A DNA stretch of 64,000 bases, from assembly GCF_001552135.1 (NCBI RefSeq), contig NZ_BCQP01000022.1:24263-88262 (forward strand), read 5' to 3'. The notes under the pieces were generated by a model. The model saw nothing but the letters and a program-made list of their open reading frames with translations, did not search any database and was not told where the DNA came from. The stretch is from Actinomadura chibensis NBRC 106107 (GTDB lineage: Bacteria; Actinomycetota; Actinomycetes; Streptosporangiales; Streptosporangiaceae). Shown piece after piece: positions 42,069 through 50,203 of this stretch. Numbering within the stretch: position 1 is the stretch's first letter; every line of letters starts with the position of its first letter. A program made the position numbers and the translations under genes.

Positions 42069-43584
42069 CGCGGAGGGCGGCGAGGCGGAGGCCGGTGAAC
42101 GCGTCGGCGGTGACGCCGCGGACCCGCTCGCTCCACACGAGGTGGTCGTGCCGCGACCACAGCGGGATCGCGGGCATGTCGCGCAGCATCGCGCTCTCCG
42201 CGAGGCGGGCGGAGATCACGCCGTCCTCCGGGGCGGCGGCCCGCTCCGCGTCGCGGACGAGGTCGGCGGTGTAGCCGTCGTCGAAGCCCGTCCCGGCGTC
42301 CAGCAGCGGGGTCAGGGCGGCGACGGGCGCCGGGTAGGCGGCGGTCGTGTGGACGGCGAACGGCCCGTCCACCCGCTTGTCGTCCAGGGCCTCGCGGAGG
42401 TCGGGGACGGGGTGCGGGCGCGCGTCGAGCTTCAGCTCGGCGCGGAGCCGGTCCGCGACCGCCTTCACCCACGCGTCGTCGCCCCGGCCCGCCTCGTACC
42501 AGAGGTTCAGCGGCCCGGTCGGCCCGCCCGCGTCGGCGAGCGCGGCGACGGCGGCGTCCGAGTCGTGCACGCAGAGCCGGCACTGCCCGTCGCGGTGGCC
42601 GGGACGGATGCCGGGCGCGACGAGCGAGTCGGCGGGGGAGTACTGGCGGCCGAGCGGCCCGTCCGTCACGGCGGCCCGGTCGATCGCCATCGACAGCGCG
42701 TGCCGCAGGTTCGGCGACCCGAGCCGCCGCTCCCACTCGGGGAACGCCAGGTAGGTGACGTCGCGTCCGGGCACGACGCGGTGCCGGTCGCCGAAGTCGG
42801 CCTCCATCGACTCGTGGCGGTCCGACGGCACCTGCGTCGCGACGTCCAGGTCGCCGGACTCGGCGGCGGCGTACTGCGCGGCCGCGTCGGGCATCGCCTT
42901 CACGACGACGGACCGCCCGCCCCCGCGCGGCGCGAGGACGACCTCCCGCGCCGTCCGCGAAGCGACGCGGAACGGGCCGTTGCCGACCGGGGCGCGCCCG
43001 TACGACGCCCAGTCCCGCGACGCGAGCACGCGCTCCGGCAGCGGGAAGAACGCCGGGTCGCCGAGCAGCGCCGGGAACCCGCCGAGCGGGCGGTCGAGCG
43101 TGACGCGGAACGTCCGGTCGTCCTCGACCTTCAGGCCGGGCACCGCCGCCGCCCCCGTCCGCGCGCCCTTCACGCGGGCGACGTCGGTGAACAGCCGGGA
43201 CCCGGCCCAGCCCTCGCGCAGGACGGCCGTCCACGCCCCGGTGAAGGAGCGGGACGTGACCGGCGTCCCGTCCTGGAACGTCGCGCCGGGCCGCAGCCGG
43301 ACCGTCCAGACCTTCCGGTCCGGCGTGGTGACGGACTCGGCGGCGGCGTTCACGGGCGCGCCGGTCGCCGGGTCGTAGCCGACGAGGCCCGTCCACACCG
43401 CGTTCGCGATCATCCGGCCGGTGCCGTCGCGGACGTCGCCGGGCAGCAGCGTCGCCGGGGCGGGCGCGCCGACCGAGATCCGCGGGTCGGCGTCGCCGCT
43501 CCACGCCTGGAACGCGGCGACCGGCGCGAGCAGGACCGCCACGGCCCCGGTGACCAGGGCCGCGGTGCGCGTGGAGCTCTTCAA
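42058..43584 (-). CDS. Family 5 extracellular solute-binding protein (peptide-type), no lipobox
   Basis: The 508-residue protein has an SBP_bac_5 plan (NAVWTGLVGYDPATGAP, WTVRLRPGATFQDGTPVTSRSF, then RHALSMAIDRAAV). Proteins of this class bind peptides or nickel for ABC import. The N-terminus is a hydrophobic helix (TAALVTGAVAVLLAPVAAFQAW) but has no cysteine, so it is not a lipoprotein; it is either secreted or held by an uncleaved anchor. No permease or ATPase gene is nearby. It may therefore partner with a distant transporter or act as a sensor. It overlaps the convergent deacetylase gene by 11 bp. Confidence 0.85.
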   Translation of the reverse strand: MKSSTRTAALVTGAVAVLLAPVAAFQAWSGDADPRISVGAPAPATLLPGDVRDGTGRMIANAVWTGLVGYDPATGAPVNAAAESVTTPDRKVWTVRLRPGATFQDGTPVTSRSFTGAWTAVLREGWAGSRLFTDVARVKGARTGAAAVPGLKVEDDRTFRVTLDRPLGGFPALLGDPAFFPLPERVLASRDWASYGRAPVGNGPFRVASRTAREVVLAPRGGGRSVVVKAMPDAAAQYAAAESGDLDVATQVPSDRHESMEADFGDRHRVVPGRDVTYLAFPEWERRLGSPNLRHALSMAIDRAAVTDGPLGRQYSPADSLVAPGIRPGHRDGQCRLCVHDSDAAVAALADAGGPTGPLNLWYEAGRGDDAWVKAVADRLRAELKLDARPHPVPDLREALDDKRVDGPFAVHTTAAYPAPVAALTPLLDAGTGFDDGYTADLVRDAERAAAPEDGVISARLAESAMLRDMPAIPLWSRHDHLVWSERVRGVTADAFTGLRLAALRVKD

Positions 43585-43753
43585 CTGCCCCTCCCGGGAG
43601 CCGAGCGGTCGACCTCCGGGGAGAGTAGATCAGCTCGACAGGTCCCACCAGTCCTTACGCTCCTGAGTCCATTTCGTGACCCGGCGTCCTGTTGATCAGC
43701 ACCGGCGGCGCGGTCACACTGGCGCACGAAGATCCTTTTCCCTGGAGGGTGCG

Positions 43754-45214
43754 ATGTTCCCCCGCACATCCGGTCCCGTCAGACGGCTGCTCCACGGTGG
43801 CGGCGCGGTCGCGGCGTCCCTGACCCTGATGGCGGGCGCCGCCTGGGCGTGCCCGCCCGAGCCCGAGAACGCCCAGTCCAAGCAGGCGTCCACGCAGGCG
43901 GACGGGGGCGAGGGCACGAGCGGCGGCCCGCACTCCGGGCACTACCGCCGCGCGGCCCCCGCCAAGACCGAGTCGGAGGCGATCAAGGGCGTCCGGCGGG
44001 TGGGCGGCGTGCCCGACGCCAAGGGCGCCATCTCGCTGATGTTCATCGACTACGGGCACGGCCGGCACAAGCGGACGATCATGTACGCGACCGGGCAGTT
44101 CGGCCTGAAGGCCTACGACGTCAGCGCCGACCCCCGCGTCCCGAAGCTGGTCGGGCAGCTCAACATGCCGGGCATGTGGGAGACCGAGGACACCGACTTC
44201 GACCCCAAGCGCAAGATCATCTACCTGTCCCGGGACCCGCGCGCGTTCGGCGGCAACACCCGGACCGGCGAGTCCGGCATCTACGTCGTGGACGCGTCCA
44301 AGCCGGAGAGCCTGAAGCAGATCACCTACGTCAAGGTCCCGGCCGGGCACACCACCACCTGCGTCAACGACTGCCGGTACCTGTGGACGGGCGGCCCCGC
44401 CAAGGCCGACTGGATGCCCGCCGACTGGGGCGGCCGCCCCGTCTGGGTCACCGACGTCCGGAACCCGGCCAAGCCGAAGGTGTTCGCGGACCCGATCGAC
44501 ACCGGCCGCAACGACGGCAAGACCGACTACACGCACGACATCCAGGTCGACTCCGAAGGCGTCGCGTGGGCGTCCGGGCGCGGCGGCGTGCGCGGCTACT
44601 ACACGCAGGGCCGGCACTACGACCCGCTGGCGAAGCGGTGGCGCACGGCGTCGGCGCACGACCCCGTCCCGTACGCGGGCGGCGGCCTGGACGAGGCCAC
44701 CACCAACTCCACGTTCATGCACAACAGCTACCGCGCGGTCGGGCGCACCCGCGACCAGGCCGCCGACCCGCGCAGGTGGGGCGACGGCAAGCTGCTGTAC
44801 ATCACCGAGGAGACGTTCAACGCCGGCTGCGCCGACGACGGGCTCCTCGTCATCGCGTCGCTGAAGGGCTCCTACAACGGCGAGGGCTGGCGGTCCACGC
44901 CGCAGGACCCGTTCCGCCTGCGCACCGTCGCCACGTGGGGCGTCGCCGGCAAGGAGGGCACCGACGACAGCGGCGACGAGCGGAGCAAGGACTGCTCGGC
45001 GCACTACTTCGACGTCCGCGACGGGATCATCGTCCAGTCGTACTACGCGCAGGGCACCCGCTTCCTGGACGTCCGGGACCCGACGAACCCGCGCCAGGTC
45101 GCCTACTACCGGCCCGCGGACGCCGAGTCCTGGCAGCCGTACTGGCACGGCCGGTACGTCTACGTCGCCGACAACACGCGCGGCGTGGACGTCCTGGAGC
45201 CGACCTTCCGCTGA
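43754..45214 (+). CDS. Secreted LVIVD-repeat beta-propeller protein
   Basis: The 486-residue protein starts at the ATG at 43754, preceded by GGAGGG. It has a signal peptide (LLHGGGAVAASLTLMAGAAWAC) with a cysteine just after it that only weakly resembles a lipobox. The body has repeated units of the LVIVD type (ATGQFGLKAYDVSADPRVPKLVG, IYVVDASKPESLKQITYV, TRFLDVRDPTNPRQVAYY, VYVADNTRGVDVLEP), which fold as a propeller. Four conserved cysteines may form disulfides. Such proteins are common in actinobacteria; function unknown. A strong hairpin follows the stop. Confidence 0.88.
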   Translation: MFPRTSGPVRRLLHGGGAVAASLTLMAGAAWACPPEPENAQSKQASTQADGGEGTSGGPHSGHYRRAAPAKTESEAIKGVRRVGGVPDAKGAISLMFIDYGHGRHKRTIMYATGQFGLKAYDVSADPRVPKLVGQLNMPGMWETEDTDFDPKRKIIYLSRDPRAFGGNTRTGESGIYVVDASKPESLKQITYVKVPAGHTTTCVNDCRYLWTGGPAKADWMPADWGGRPVWVTDVRNPAKPKVFADPIDTGRNDGKTDYTHDIQVDSEGVAWASGRGGVRGYYTQGRHYDPLAKRWRTASAHDPVPYAGGGLDEATTNSTFMHNSYRAVGRTRDQAADPRRWGDGKLLYITEETFNAGCADDGLLVIASLKGSYNGEGWRSTPQDPFRLRTVATWGVAGKEGTDDSGDERSKDCSAHYFDVRDGIIVQSYYAQGTRFLDVRDPTNPRQVAYYRPADAESWQPYWHGRYVYVADNTRGVDVLEPTFR

Positions 45215-45236
45215 CCGACCAACGCACCACCCCCCC

Positions 45237-45272
45237 GCAGAGGCCCGTCTTCCCCCCAGGACGGGCCTCTGC
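45237..45272. terminator. Strong bidirectional hairpin
   Basis: GCAGAGGCCCGTC (45237-45249) pairs perfectly with GACGGGCCTCTGC (45260-45272) over a 10-base loop: 13 bp of stem. It lies between the LVIVD gene stop (45214) and the convergent FUSC gene stop (45285). No T-tract, as is common in actinobacteria. Confidence 0.75.
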
Positions 45273-45284
45273 CCCTGTCCATGA

Positions 45285-46625
45285 CTACGGCCGGTGGTAG
45301 GGGCCGCCGGACTCGCGGGCGTGCCGCTCGGCCGCGTCCACGGCGGACTCGGCGGCCGACCGGGCGGCCCGCCGCAACTGGTCCCCGGCCCGCTGCACGG
45401 CGCGGACGGGCCGCGCCGGCAGGTGCCGGGACGCGCCCCGGCTGCGCCGCCAGTGCTCGCGGGCGCGGGCCCGGTGCTCGACGCGCAGGTTCTCGATGAG
45501 CCGGTCGATGTCCATGGACACCTCGCCGTACAGCGGCCACAGGTCCCCGGACGCGGCCCGGTCGTGCAGCCGCCGGGCGAGCCGGGCGCGGCGCTCGCGC
45601 GCCACGTCCACGCGGACCTCAAGGTCGTGCTCGGCGCGGAACGGGCGGGCGTCGCGGGCGAGGTCGGAGCGGGCCAGCCGCCCGTAGGCGGAGATGCTGG
45701 CGGCGATCCCGGCGAGCGCGTCGCCGAGTTCGGCGCGCAGCGTCGGGTCGGTCATCAGCCGGCCGCGCGGGCCGAGCCGCTCGTCGTCGGCGAGCGACCG
45801 GGTGAGGCCGCGCAGCGACAGCGTGAAGTGCTCCATCGTCTCCATCGCGTTGCGCAGCGCGACCCCGGCGTCGATGAGCCGCCGCGCCTGCGTCCGCGGG
45901 TTCAGCCGGACGCTCTCCTCCGCCGCGCCGAGCTCCCGGTCGGTGCGGCCGATCTCGCGGGACAGCCGCTCGGCCTTCTCCTGCCAGCCCGCCGCCTCGC
46001 GCTCGCGCGGCTCGCCGCGCAGGCCGTCCGCGATCTCGGCGACCAGCTCGCGGAGCCGCTCGGCGACGTCCTGCACGGCCTCCTCGGCGGGACGCACCCG
46101 CACCGACGGCGCGAGCAGCGTCGCCGCGAGCCCGGTCGCCGCGCCGAGCAGCGTCTCCAGGACGCGCTCGGCCGCGCCGCTCTCGCTGGCCGAGCCCAGC
46201 GCGAAGATCAGCATCGCGGAGATCGGCACCTCCAGCACGTGCTCGCCGAGCCGCAGCAGGTGCCCGATGACGAGCGCGGCGAGGATGGTGAGGCCGAGCG
46301 TCCACCAGGAGAACCCGATCGTGCTCGCCGCCATGACGGCGACCAGCACGCCCGAGGTGACGGCGGCGACCCGCAGGATGCCCGCCTTGATCGTCTGGTA
46401 GACGGAGAACTGGACGACGAGCAGCGCGGTCAGCGGCGCGAGCAGCGGTCGCGGCACGCCCGCCGGCAGCGCCGCGAGGGCCAGCACGTAGGCGAGGACG
46501 GCGGTGACCGTCAGCCGCGCGATGCGGAACCCGGCGGACCGCACCTCCGTCGCCACGCGCAGCGGCGACCGGCCCGGCCGGTCGGAACGGTCGGCACTGC
46601 TGCGCAGGAAGGGCATGTACGGCAT
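45285..46625 (-). CDS. FUSC-family (aromatic acid exporter-like) membrane protein
   Basis: The 446-residue protein has an N-terminal bundle of about six membrane helices (RLTVTAVLAYVLALAALPAG to LLAPLTALLVVQFSVYQTI, LTILAALVIGHLLRLGEHV, VLETLLGAATGLAATLL) and a long cytoplasmic helical C-terminal half rich in Arg and Glu. This is the single-copy FUSC/ArAE arrangement of actinobacteria. Family members include exporters of hydroxylated aromatic acids, but no substrate can be read here. It is 70 bp downstream of, and co-directional with, the CGNR zinc-finger gene. Confidence 0.85.
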   Translation of the reverse strand: MPYMPFLRSSADRSDRPGRSPLRVATEVRSAGFRIARLTVTAVLAYVLALAALPAGVPRPLLAPLTALLVVQFSVYQTIKAGILRVAAVTSGVLVAVMAASTIGFSWWTLGLTILAALVIGHLLRLGEHVLEVPISAMLIFALGSASESGAAERVLETLLGAATGLAATLLAPSVRVRPAEEAVQDVAERLRELVAEIADGLRGEPREREAAGWQEKAERLSREIGRTDRELGAAEESVRLNPRTQARRLIDAGVALRNAMETMEHFTLSLRGLTRSLADDERLGPRGRLMTDPTLRAELGDALAGIAASISAYGRLARSDLARDARPFRAEHDLEVRVDVARERRARLARRLHDRAASGDLWPLYGEVSMDIDRLIENLRVEHRARAREHWRRSRGASRHLPARPVRAVQRAGDQLRRAARSAAESAVDAAERHARESGGPYHRP

Positions 46626-46695
46626 GCCCTGTGTCTTTCCCGCGTGGCGGCGATATTCCGGCGAGATCGCGGGGAGATCGCGGCGGGGCCGTGGA

Positions 46696-47229
46696 TCAGG
46701 TGCGGCGGCGGGCGCGGAAGGCGGCGACGTTCGTCCGGTTCGCGCAGGACTCGGAGCAGAAGCGGCGCCGTCCGGCCCGGGACGTGTCGGCGTACACGCG
46801 GTCGCAGCCGTCCGCCGCGCACACCCCGGTCCGGCCGAGGCCGTGCTCGACGATCAGCTCGGCGAGGTTCATCAGCGTCGTCGCGCGGAACCGGTGCGCG
46901 AGCCGCGACGACGGCGGGGCGTAGTGCATGTGCAGCCCGTGCGGCTCGTGGTCGGCGAGGTGCGGGTGCATGGGGATCTCCAGCATGAGCCGGTTCAGCA
47001 TGGTCATCGCGTCCTCGACCCGGGCGGCCTCGAAGAACGGGCGCAGGGTGCGTCCCCAGTCGCGGAACTCGGCGGCGTCGGCGTCCTCGAACTCCTGCCA
47101 GAAGAACTCGTTGTCACGCAGGATGCGGCGCAGCGCGTCCGGCGAGTCGTCCCCGCCGGCGCTGGTGACGGCGTTGACCAGCGCGGCCGCCGCGGCCACT
47201 CCGTGGCTCTTGTATCCGGTGATCCGCAT
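46696..47229 (-). CDS. CGNR zinc-finger protein (putative RNA- or DNA-binding)
   Basis: The 177-residue protein has an N-terminal ABATE-like domain (VAAAAALVNAVTSAGGDD to MNLAELIVEHGLGR) and a C-terminal CGNR zinc finger: CAADGCDRVYADTSRAGRRRFCSESC, then ANRTNVAAFRARR (interrupted at the second Cys pair). Such proteins are proposed stress-linked regulators in actinobacteria. I chose the ATG at 47229 because GCGGGGG precedes it; an ATG at 47250 has no ribosome site. The promoter region is unusually AT-rich with TAGTAT and TATATC boxes. Divergent from a tiny zinc-ribbon gene. Confidence 0.85.
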   Translation of the reverse strand: MRITGYKSHGVAAAAALVNAVTSAGGDDSPDALRRILRDNEFFWQEFEDADAAEFRDWGRTLRPFFEAARVEDAMTMLNRLMLEIPMHPHLADHEPHGLHMHYAPPSSRLAHRFRATTLMNLAELIVEHGLGRTGVCAADGCDRVYADTSRAGRRRFCSESCANRTNVAAFRARRRT

Positions 47230-47338
47230 TGCCCCCGCCTTTACTGACATGACATGCTGTAAACGACATACTAGATATAACCATTACAGGCGCCCATGGC
47301 GAGCCCGCGGGCGCGACGCACTGCCCTGGGGATGCGCG
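47230..47338. promoter_or_regulatory. AT-rich divergent promoter region
   Basis: The stretch around 47250-47290 is far less GC-rich than the rest of the window. CTGTAA (near 47259) and TTACAG (near 47284) form a spaced inverted repeat flanking several TAnnnT boxes on both strands. It probably holds promoters for the CGNR gene (leftward) and the zinc-ribbon gene (rightward). Confidence 0.4.
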
Positions 47339-47542
47339 GTGGACGAATGCCCACGCTGTGGCTGGCCGGAGTCGGAGGTGTACGACGTGCTGTCGCGGCA
47401 CCTGACGTCCGAGGGCGTGGTGACCTACACCCGCTGCGCCTGCGGCGAGGTGCAGGTCCGCGTCCAGCCGTTCGCGCCGGGCGCCGTCGTCTCGCCGGGC
47501 CCCGCCGGCCCGTCCGGCCCGAACGGGCCGGACGCCTCGTAA
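47339..47542 (+). CDS. Small zinc-ribbon-like protein, 67 residues
   Basis: From a GTG at 47339 the frame reads VDECPRCGWPESEVYDVLSRH, then VTYTRCACGEVQVRV. The CPRC and CAC pairs, about 30 residues apart, form a plausible zinc ribbon. The tail is a low-complexity Gly/Pro stretch (GPAGPSGPNGP). CTGGGGA lies before the GTG. No wider family function is known to me. It diverges from the CGNR zinc-finger gene and is convergent with the glutamine synthetase-like gene. Confidence 0.65.
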   Translation: MDECPRCGWPESEVYDVLSRHLTSEGVVTYTRCACGEVQVRVQPFAPGAVVSPGPAGPSGPNGPDAS

Positions 47543-47551
47543 CGCCATCGG

Positions 47552-48973
47552 TTAGTGCCGCCACCGCGTCACGGCGGCGACCTCCTCGGGGGTCGCGCCG
47601 TCCAGCAGGTCGATCTCGCCCCGCCGGACGGCGGACACCGTGTCGGTCACGGCCTCGCCGAGCGCGTCCCGCAGCACGTCGTCGGCCTCGAACGCGGCGA
47701 CCGCCTCCTTCAGCGACGCGGGCAGCGGCCGGATGCCGCGGTCCGCGCGCTCGGCCTCGGTCAGCCCGGCCGGGTCGCCCCCGACCGGCTCCGGCAGCCG
47801 CAGCTCCGCGCCGATGCCGTCGCGTCCGGCCGCGAGCAGCGCGGCCAGCAGCAGGTACGGGTTGGCGGCCGCGTCCACGCACTTGACCTCCAGGTTCGCC
47901 GCCACCTCCCGCTCGCCCTCCGCGCCGGTGACGAACCGCAGCGCCGCCTCCCGGTTCTCCAGCCCCCAGCACGCGAACGCGCCCGCCCAGTGCGACGGGA
48001 CGAGCCGCAGGTAGCTCGCCACCGCCGGGGCCCCGACCGCGAGCAGCGCGGGCAGCCGGGCGAGGATCCCCGCCGCGAACGCCTCCCCGGCGGCCGTCAT
48101 CCCGCACGGGCCGTCCCCGCCCGCCATCGCGTTCTCGGACGTGTCCTCCCGCCACAGGCTGAGGTGGACGTGCGCGCCGTTCCCGACCGAGTCGGCCTCC
48201 ACCTTCGGGGAGAACGTGGCGGCGAGCCCGTGGCCCATCGACACCGCGCGGATCGTCTCGCGCACGAGGACGGCGGTGTCCGCCGCGCCGACCGGCCCCT
48301 CGGCGGCCACCGACACCTCGTACTGCCCGGGCGCGTACTCCGGGTGCAGCTGGACGACCTTGACGCCGGTCGCCTTCAGCGCGGTGAGGAGGTCGCGCAG
48401 GTACCCGGCCAGCTCGGTGACCCGCGTCATCCCGTACGCCGGGCCGCGGCAGGCGGGCGTGAAGCCGTCGCCGTCACCTTTGGACACGGCCCACTCGATC
48501 TCGAAGGCGGCCTTGACCGTCCAGCCCGCGGCGGCGAGGCGCTCGGTCTCGCGGCGCAGCAGCGCCCGCGTGTCGAGCGGGTGGACCGAGCCGTCCTGCG
48601 CGTACCGGAGCGCGGGCGCGTGCGCCCAGCCGGGCAGCGCCGCCAGCGTGACGAGCCGGTCCAGGTCCGGGTGGAGCCGCAGGTCGCCGGTCGGGCCGCC
48701 GATGTGCCGCCCGGAGGTGATCGAGTCGTCCAGCAGGAACACGTCGAACACCGGGGACATCCCGACGCCCCACGTCGCGGCGTGTTCGAGCCGCTCCACC
48801 GGGACGGTCTTCGTGCGCGTGATCCCGCTGACGTCCACCCAGGTGAGGGCGACGGCCACGATGTCCTCGCCGGCCAGCCGGCGCGCCGTCTCGGCGGCGC
48901 GGGCGCCGAGACGCGCGCGGGCGCGCGCGTCGAGCCGGTGCCCGACGGGGACGGTGTCAGGGATCTGTTCCAC
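47552..48973 (-). CDS. Glutamine synthetase-like ligase
   Basis: The 473-residue protein has the GS catalytic domain: AAFEIEWAV, HPEYAPGQYEVSV, the ATP-binding NGAHVHLSLW and NREAALRFVTG segments. The N-terminal beta-grasp is divergent (VDVSGITRTKTVPVERL). It lacks the Tyr adenylylation region of true GlnA and resembles the GlnA3/GlnA4 or PuuA-like enzymes that ligate glutamate to amines such as polyamines. Its acceptor is unknown. It is divergent by 110 bp from an amidohydrolase gene; together the two resemble the two halves of fungal FluG. Confidence 0.88.
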   Translation of the reverse strand: MEQIPDTVPVGHRLDARARARLGARAAETARRLAGEDIVAVALTWVDVSGITRTKTVPVERLEHAATWGVGMSPVFDVFLLDDSITSGRHIGGPTGDLRLHPDLDRLVTLAALPGWAHAPALRYAQDGSVHPLDTRALLRRETERLAAAGWTVKAAFEIEWAVSKGDGDGFTPACRGPAYGMTRVTELAGYLRDLLTALKATGVKVVQLHPEYAPGQYEVSVAAEGPVGAADTAVLVRETIRAVSMGHGLAATFSPKVEADSVGNGAHVHLSLWREDTSENAMAGGDGPCGMTAAGEAFAAGILARLPALLAVGAPAVASYLRLVPSHWAGAFACWGLENREAALRFVTGAEGEREVAANLEVKCVDAAANPYLLLAALLAAGRDGIGAELRLPEPVGGDPAGLTEAERADRGIRPLPASLKEAVAAFEADDVLRDALGEAVTDTVSAVRRGEIDLLDGATPEEVAAVTRWRH

Positions 48974-49050
48974 GTTGTTCGCTCCCGATCAGTGCTGGCT
49001 CCGGTAGGAGTGGGTGAGGACGCGGGCGCGGCCCGTAAGGGCATCGTAGG

Positions 49051-49062
49051 GAGCGGCCGCTC
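49051..49062. promoter_or_regulatory. 12-bp palindrome in the divergent promoter region
   Basis: GAGCGGCCGCTC is a perfect palindrome 22 bp before the amidohydrolase start, in the 110-bp gap shared with the divergent glutamine synthetase-like gene. It may be a regulator site for the pair, though G/C palindromes of this size arise by chance in such DNA. Confidence 0.25.
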
Positions 49063-49083
49063 GTTTCAGGGAGGAGGCGGGCC

Positions 49084-50184
49084 GTGCTCGGGTATCTGGA
49101 GTCGCTGCCGCTGCTCGACCACCACTGCCACGGCGTGCTCGGCCGGGACGTCGGCCGCGCGGAGTTCGAGGCGCTGCTGACGGAGGCGGACACCGTCCCG
49201 CCCGGCGTCAGCCTGTTCGAAACGCAGGTCGGCTTCGCGCTGCGGCGCTGGTGCCCGCCCGTCCTCGGCCTGGACGCGCACGCCGCGCCGGACGACTACC
49301 TGGCCCGCCGCGCCGAGCTCGGCGCGGCGGAGGTGAACCGCCGCCTCCTGGAGGCCGCCGGGCTCGCCGCGCTGTGCGTGGACACCGGCTTCGCCCCCGA
49401 GGCGATCCTCGACCCGGTGGAGCTCGGCCGGCTCGCCGGGGCGCCCGCGCACGAGGTCGTCCGGCTGGAGGCGGTGGCGGAGGAGGTCGCGGCGGGCGGC
49501 GGGGACGCCGCGCGGTTCGCCGCCGACGTGCGCGCCCGGATCGACGCGCGGCCCGCGGGCGTCGTCGGCGCGAAGTCGATCGCCGCGTACCGGGCCGGGC
49601 TGGAGCTGGAGGGGGCGCGGCCGTCCGCCGCAGAGCTCGCCTCGGCGGCCGGACGGCTCATGCGGCAGAAGGAGCCGCGCGTCTGCGACGAGGTCCTGCA
49701 CCGCTACCTCGTGTGGTGCGCGGTGGACGCGGGGCTGCCCGTCCAGTTCCACGTCGGGTACGGGGACGCCGACGCCGACCTGCGCCGCGGCGACCCGCTG
49801 CTGCTCGCCGGGCTGCTGCGCGCCATGGACCCCGTCCCCGCGCTGCTGCTGCACAACTACCCGTTCCACCGGAACGCCGGGTACCTGGCCCAGGTGCTCC
49901 CGAACGTCTACGTCGACGCGGGCCTCGCCACCCACAACCTCGGCCACCGCGCGCCCGCGCTCATCGCGGAACTCCTGGAGCTGGCCCCGTTCGGGAAGGT
50001 GCTTTACTCGTCTGACGCGTTCGGGCTGGCCGAGCTGTACTACCTGGGCGCGGTGCTGTTCAGGCGCGGCCTCGCCGCGTTCCTGGGCGACGGGGTCGCC
50101 GACGGGGCGTGGACGTCCGCGGACGCCGAGCGCGTCGCGGGGATGGTCGCGTCCGCGAACGCGCGCCGCGTCTACGGGATCTGA
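49084..50184 (+). CDS. Amidohydrolase-family protein, FluG N-terminal-like
   Basis: The 366-residue TIM-barrel protein begins with the metal motif DHHCHGVLG and has a later VQFHVGYGDADADLR segment, HNYPFHRNAGYLAQVLPNVYVD and a catalytic Asp in LYSSDAFGL. The pattern fits the Amidohydro_2 group that is fused to a glutamine synthetase domain in FluG. GGAGGCGGG precedes the GTG at 49084. It is likely to hydrolyse an amide, perhaps a gamma-glutamyl product of the divergent ligase. It is followed 19 bp later by the flavoprotein gene in the same direction. Confidence 0.85.
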   Translation: MLGYLESLPLLDHHCHGVLGRDVGRAEFEALLTEADTVPPGVSLFETQVGFALRRWCPPVLGLDAHAAPDDYLARRAELGAAEVNRRLLEAAGLAALCVDTGFAPEAILDPVELGRLAGAPAHEVVRLEAVAEEVAAGGGDAARFAADVRARIDARPAGVVGAKSIAAYRAGLELEGARPSAAELASAAGRLMRQKEPRVCDEVLHRYLVWCAVDAGLPVQFHVGYGDADADLRRGDPLLLAGLLRAMDPVPALLLHNYPFHRNAGYLAQVLPNVYVDAGLATHNLGHRAPALIAELLELAPFGKVLYSSDAFGLAELYYLGAVLFRRGLAAFLGDGVADGAWTSADAERVAGMVASANARRVYGI

Positions 50185-50203
50185 GAGGGGACGGGGGGAC
50201 CGC

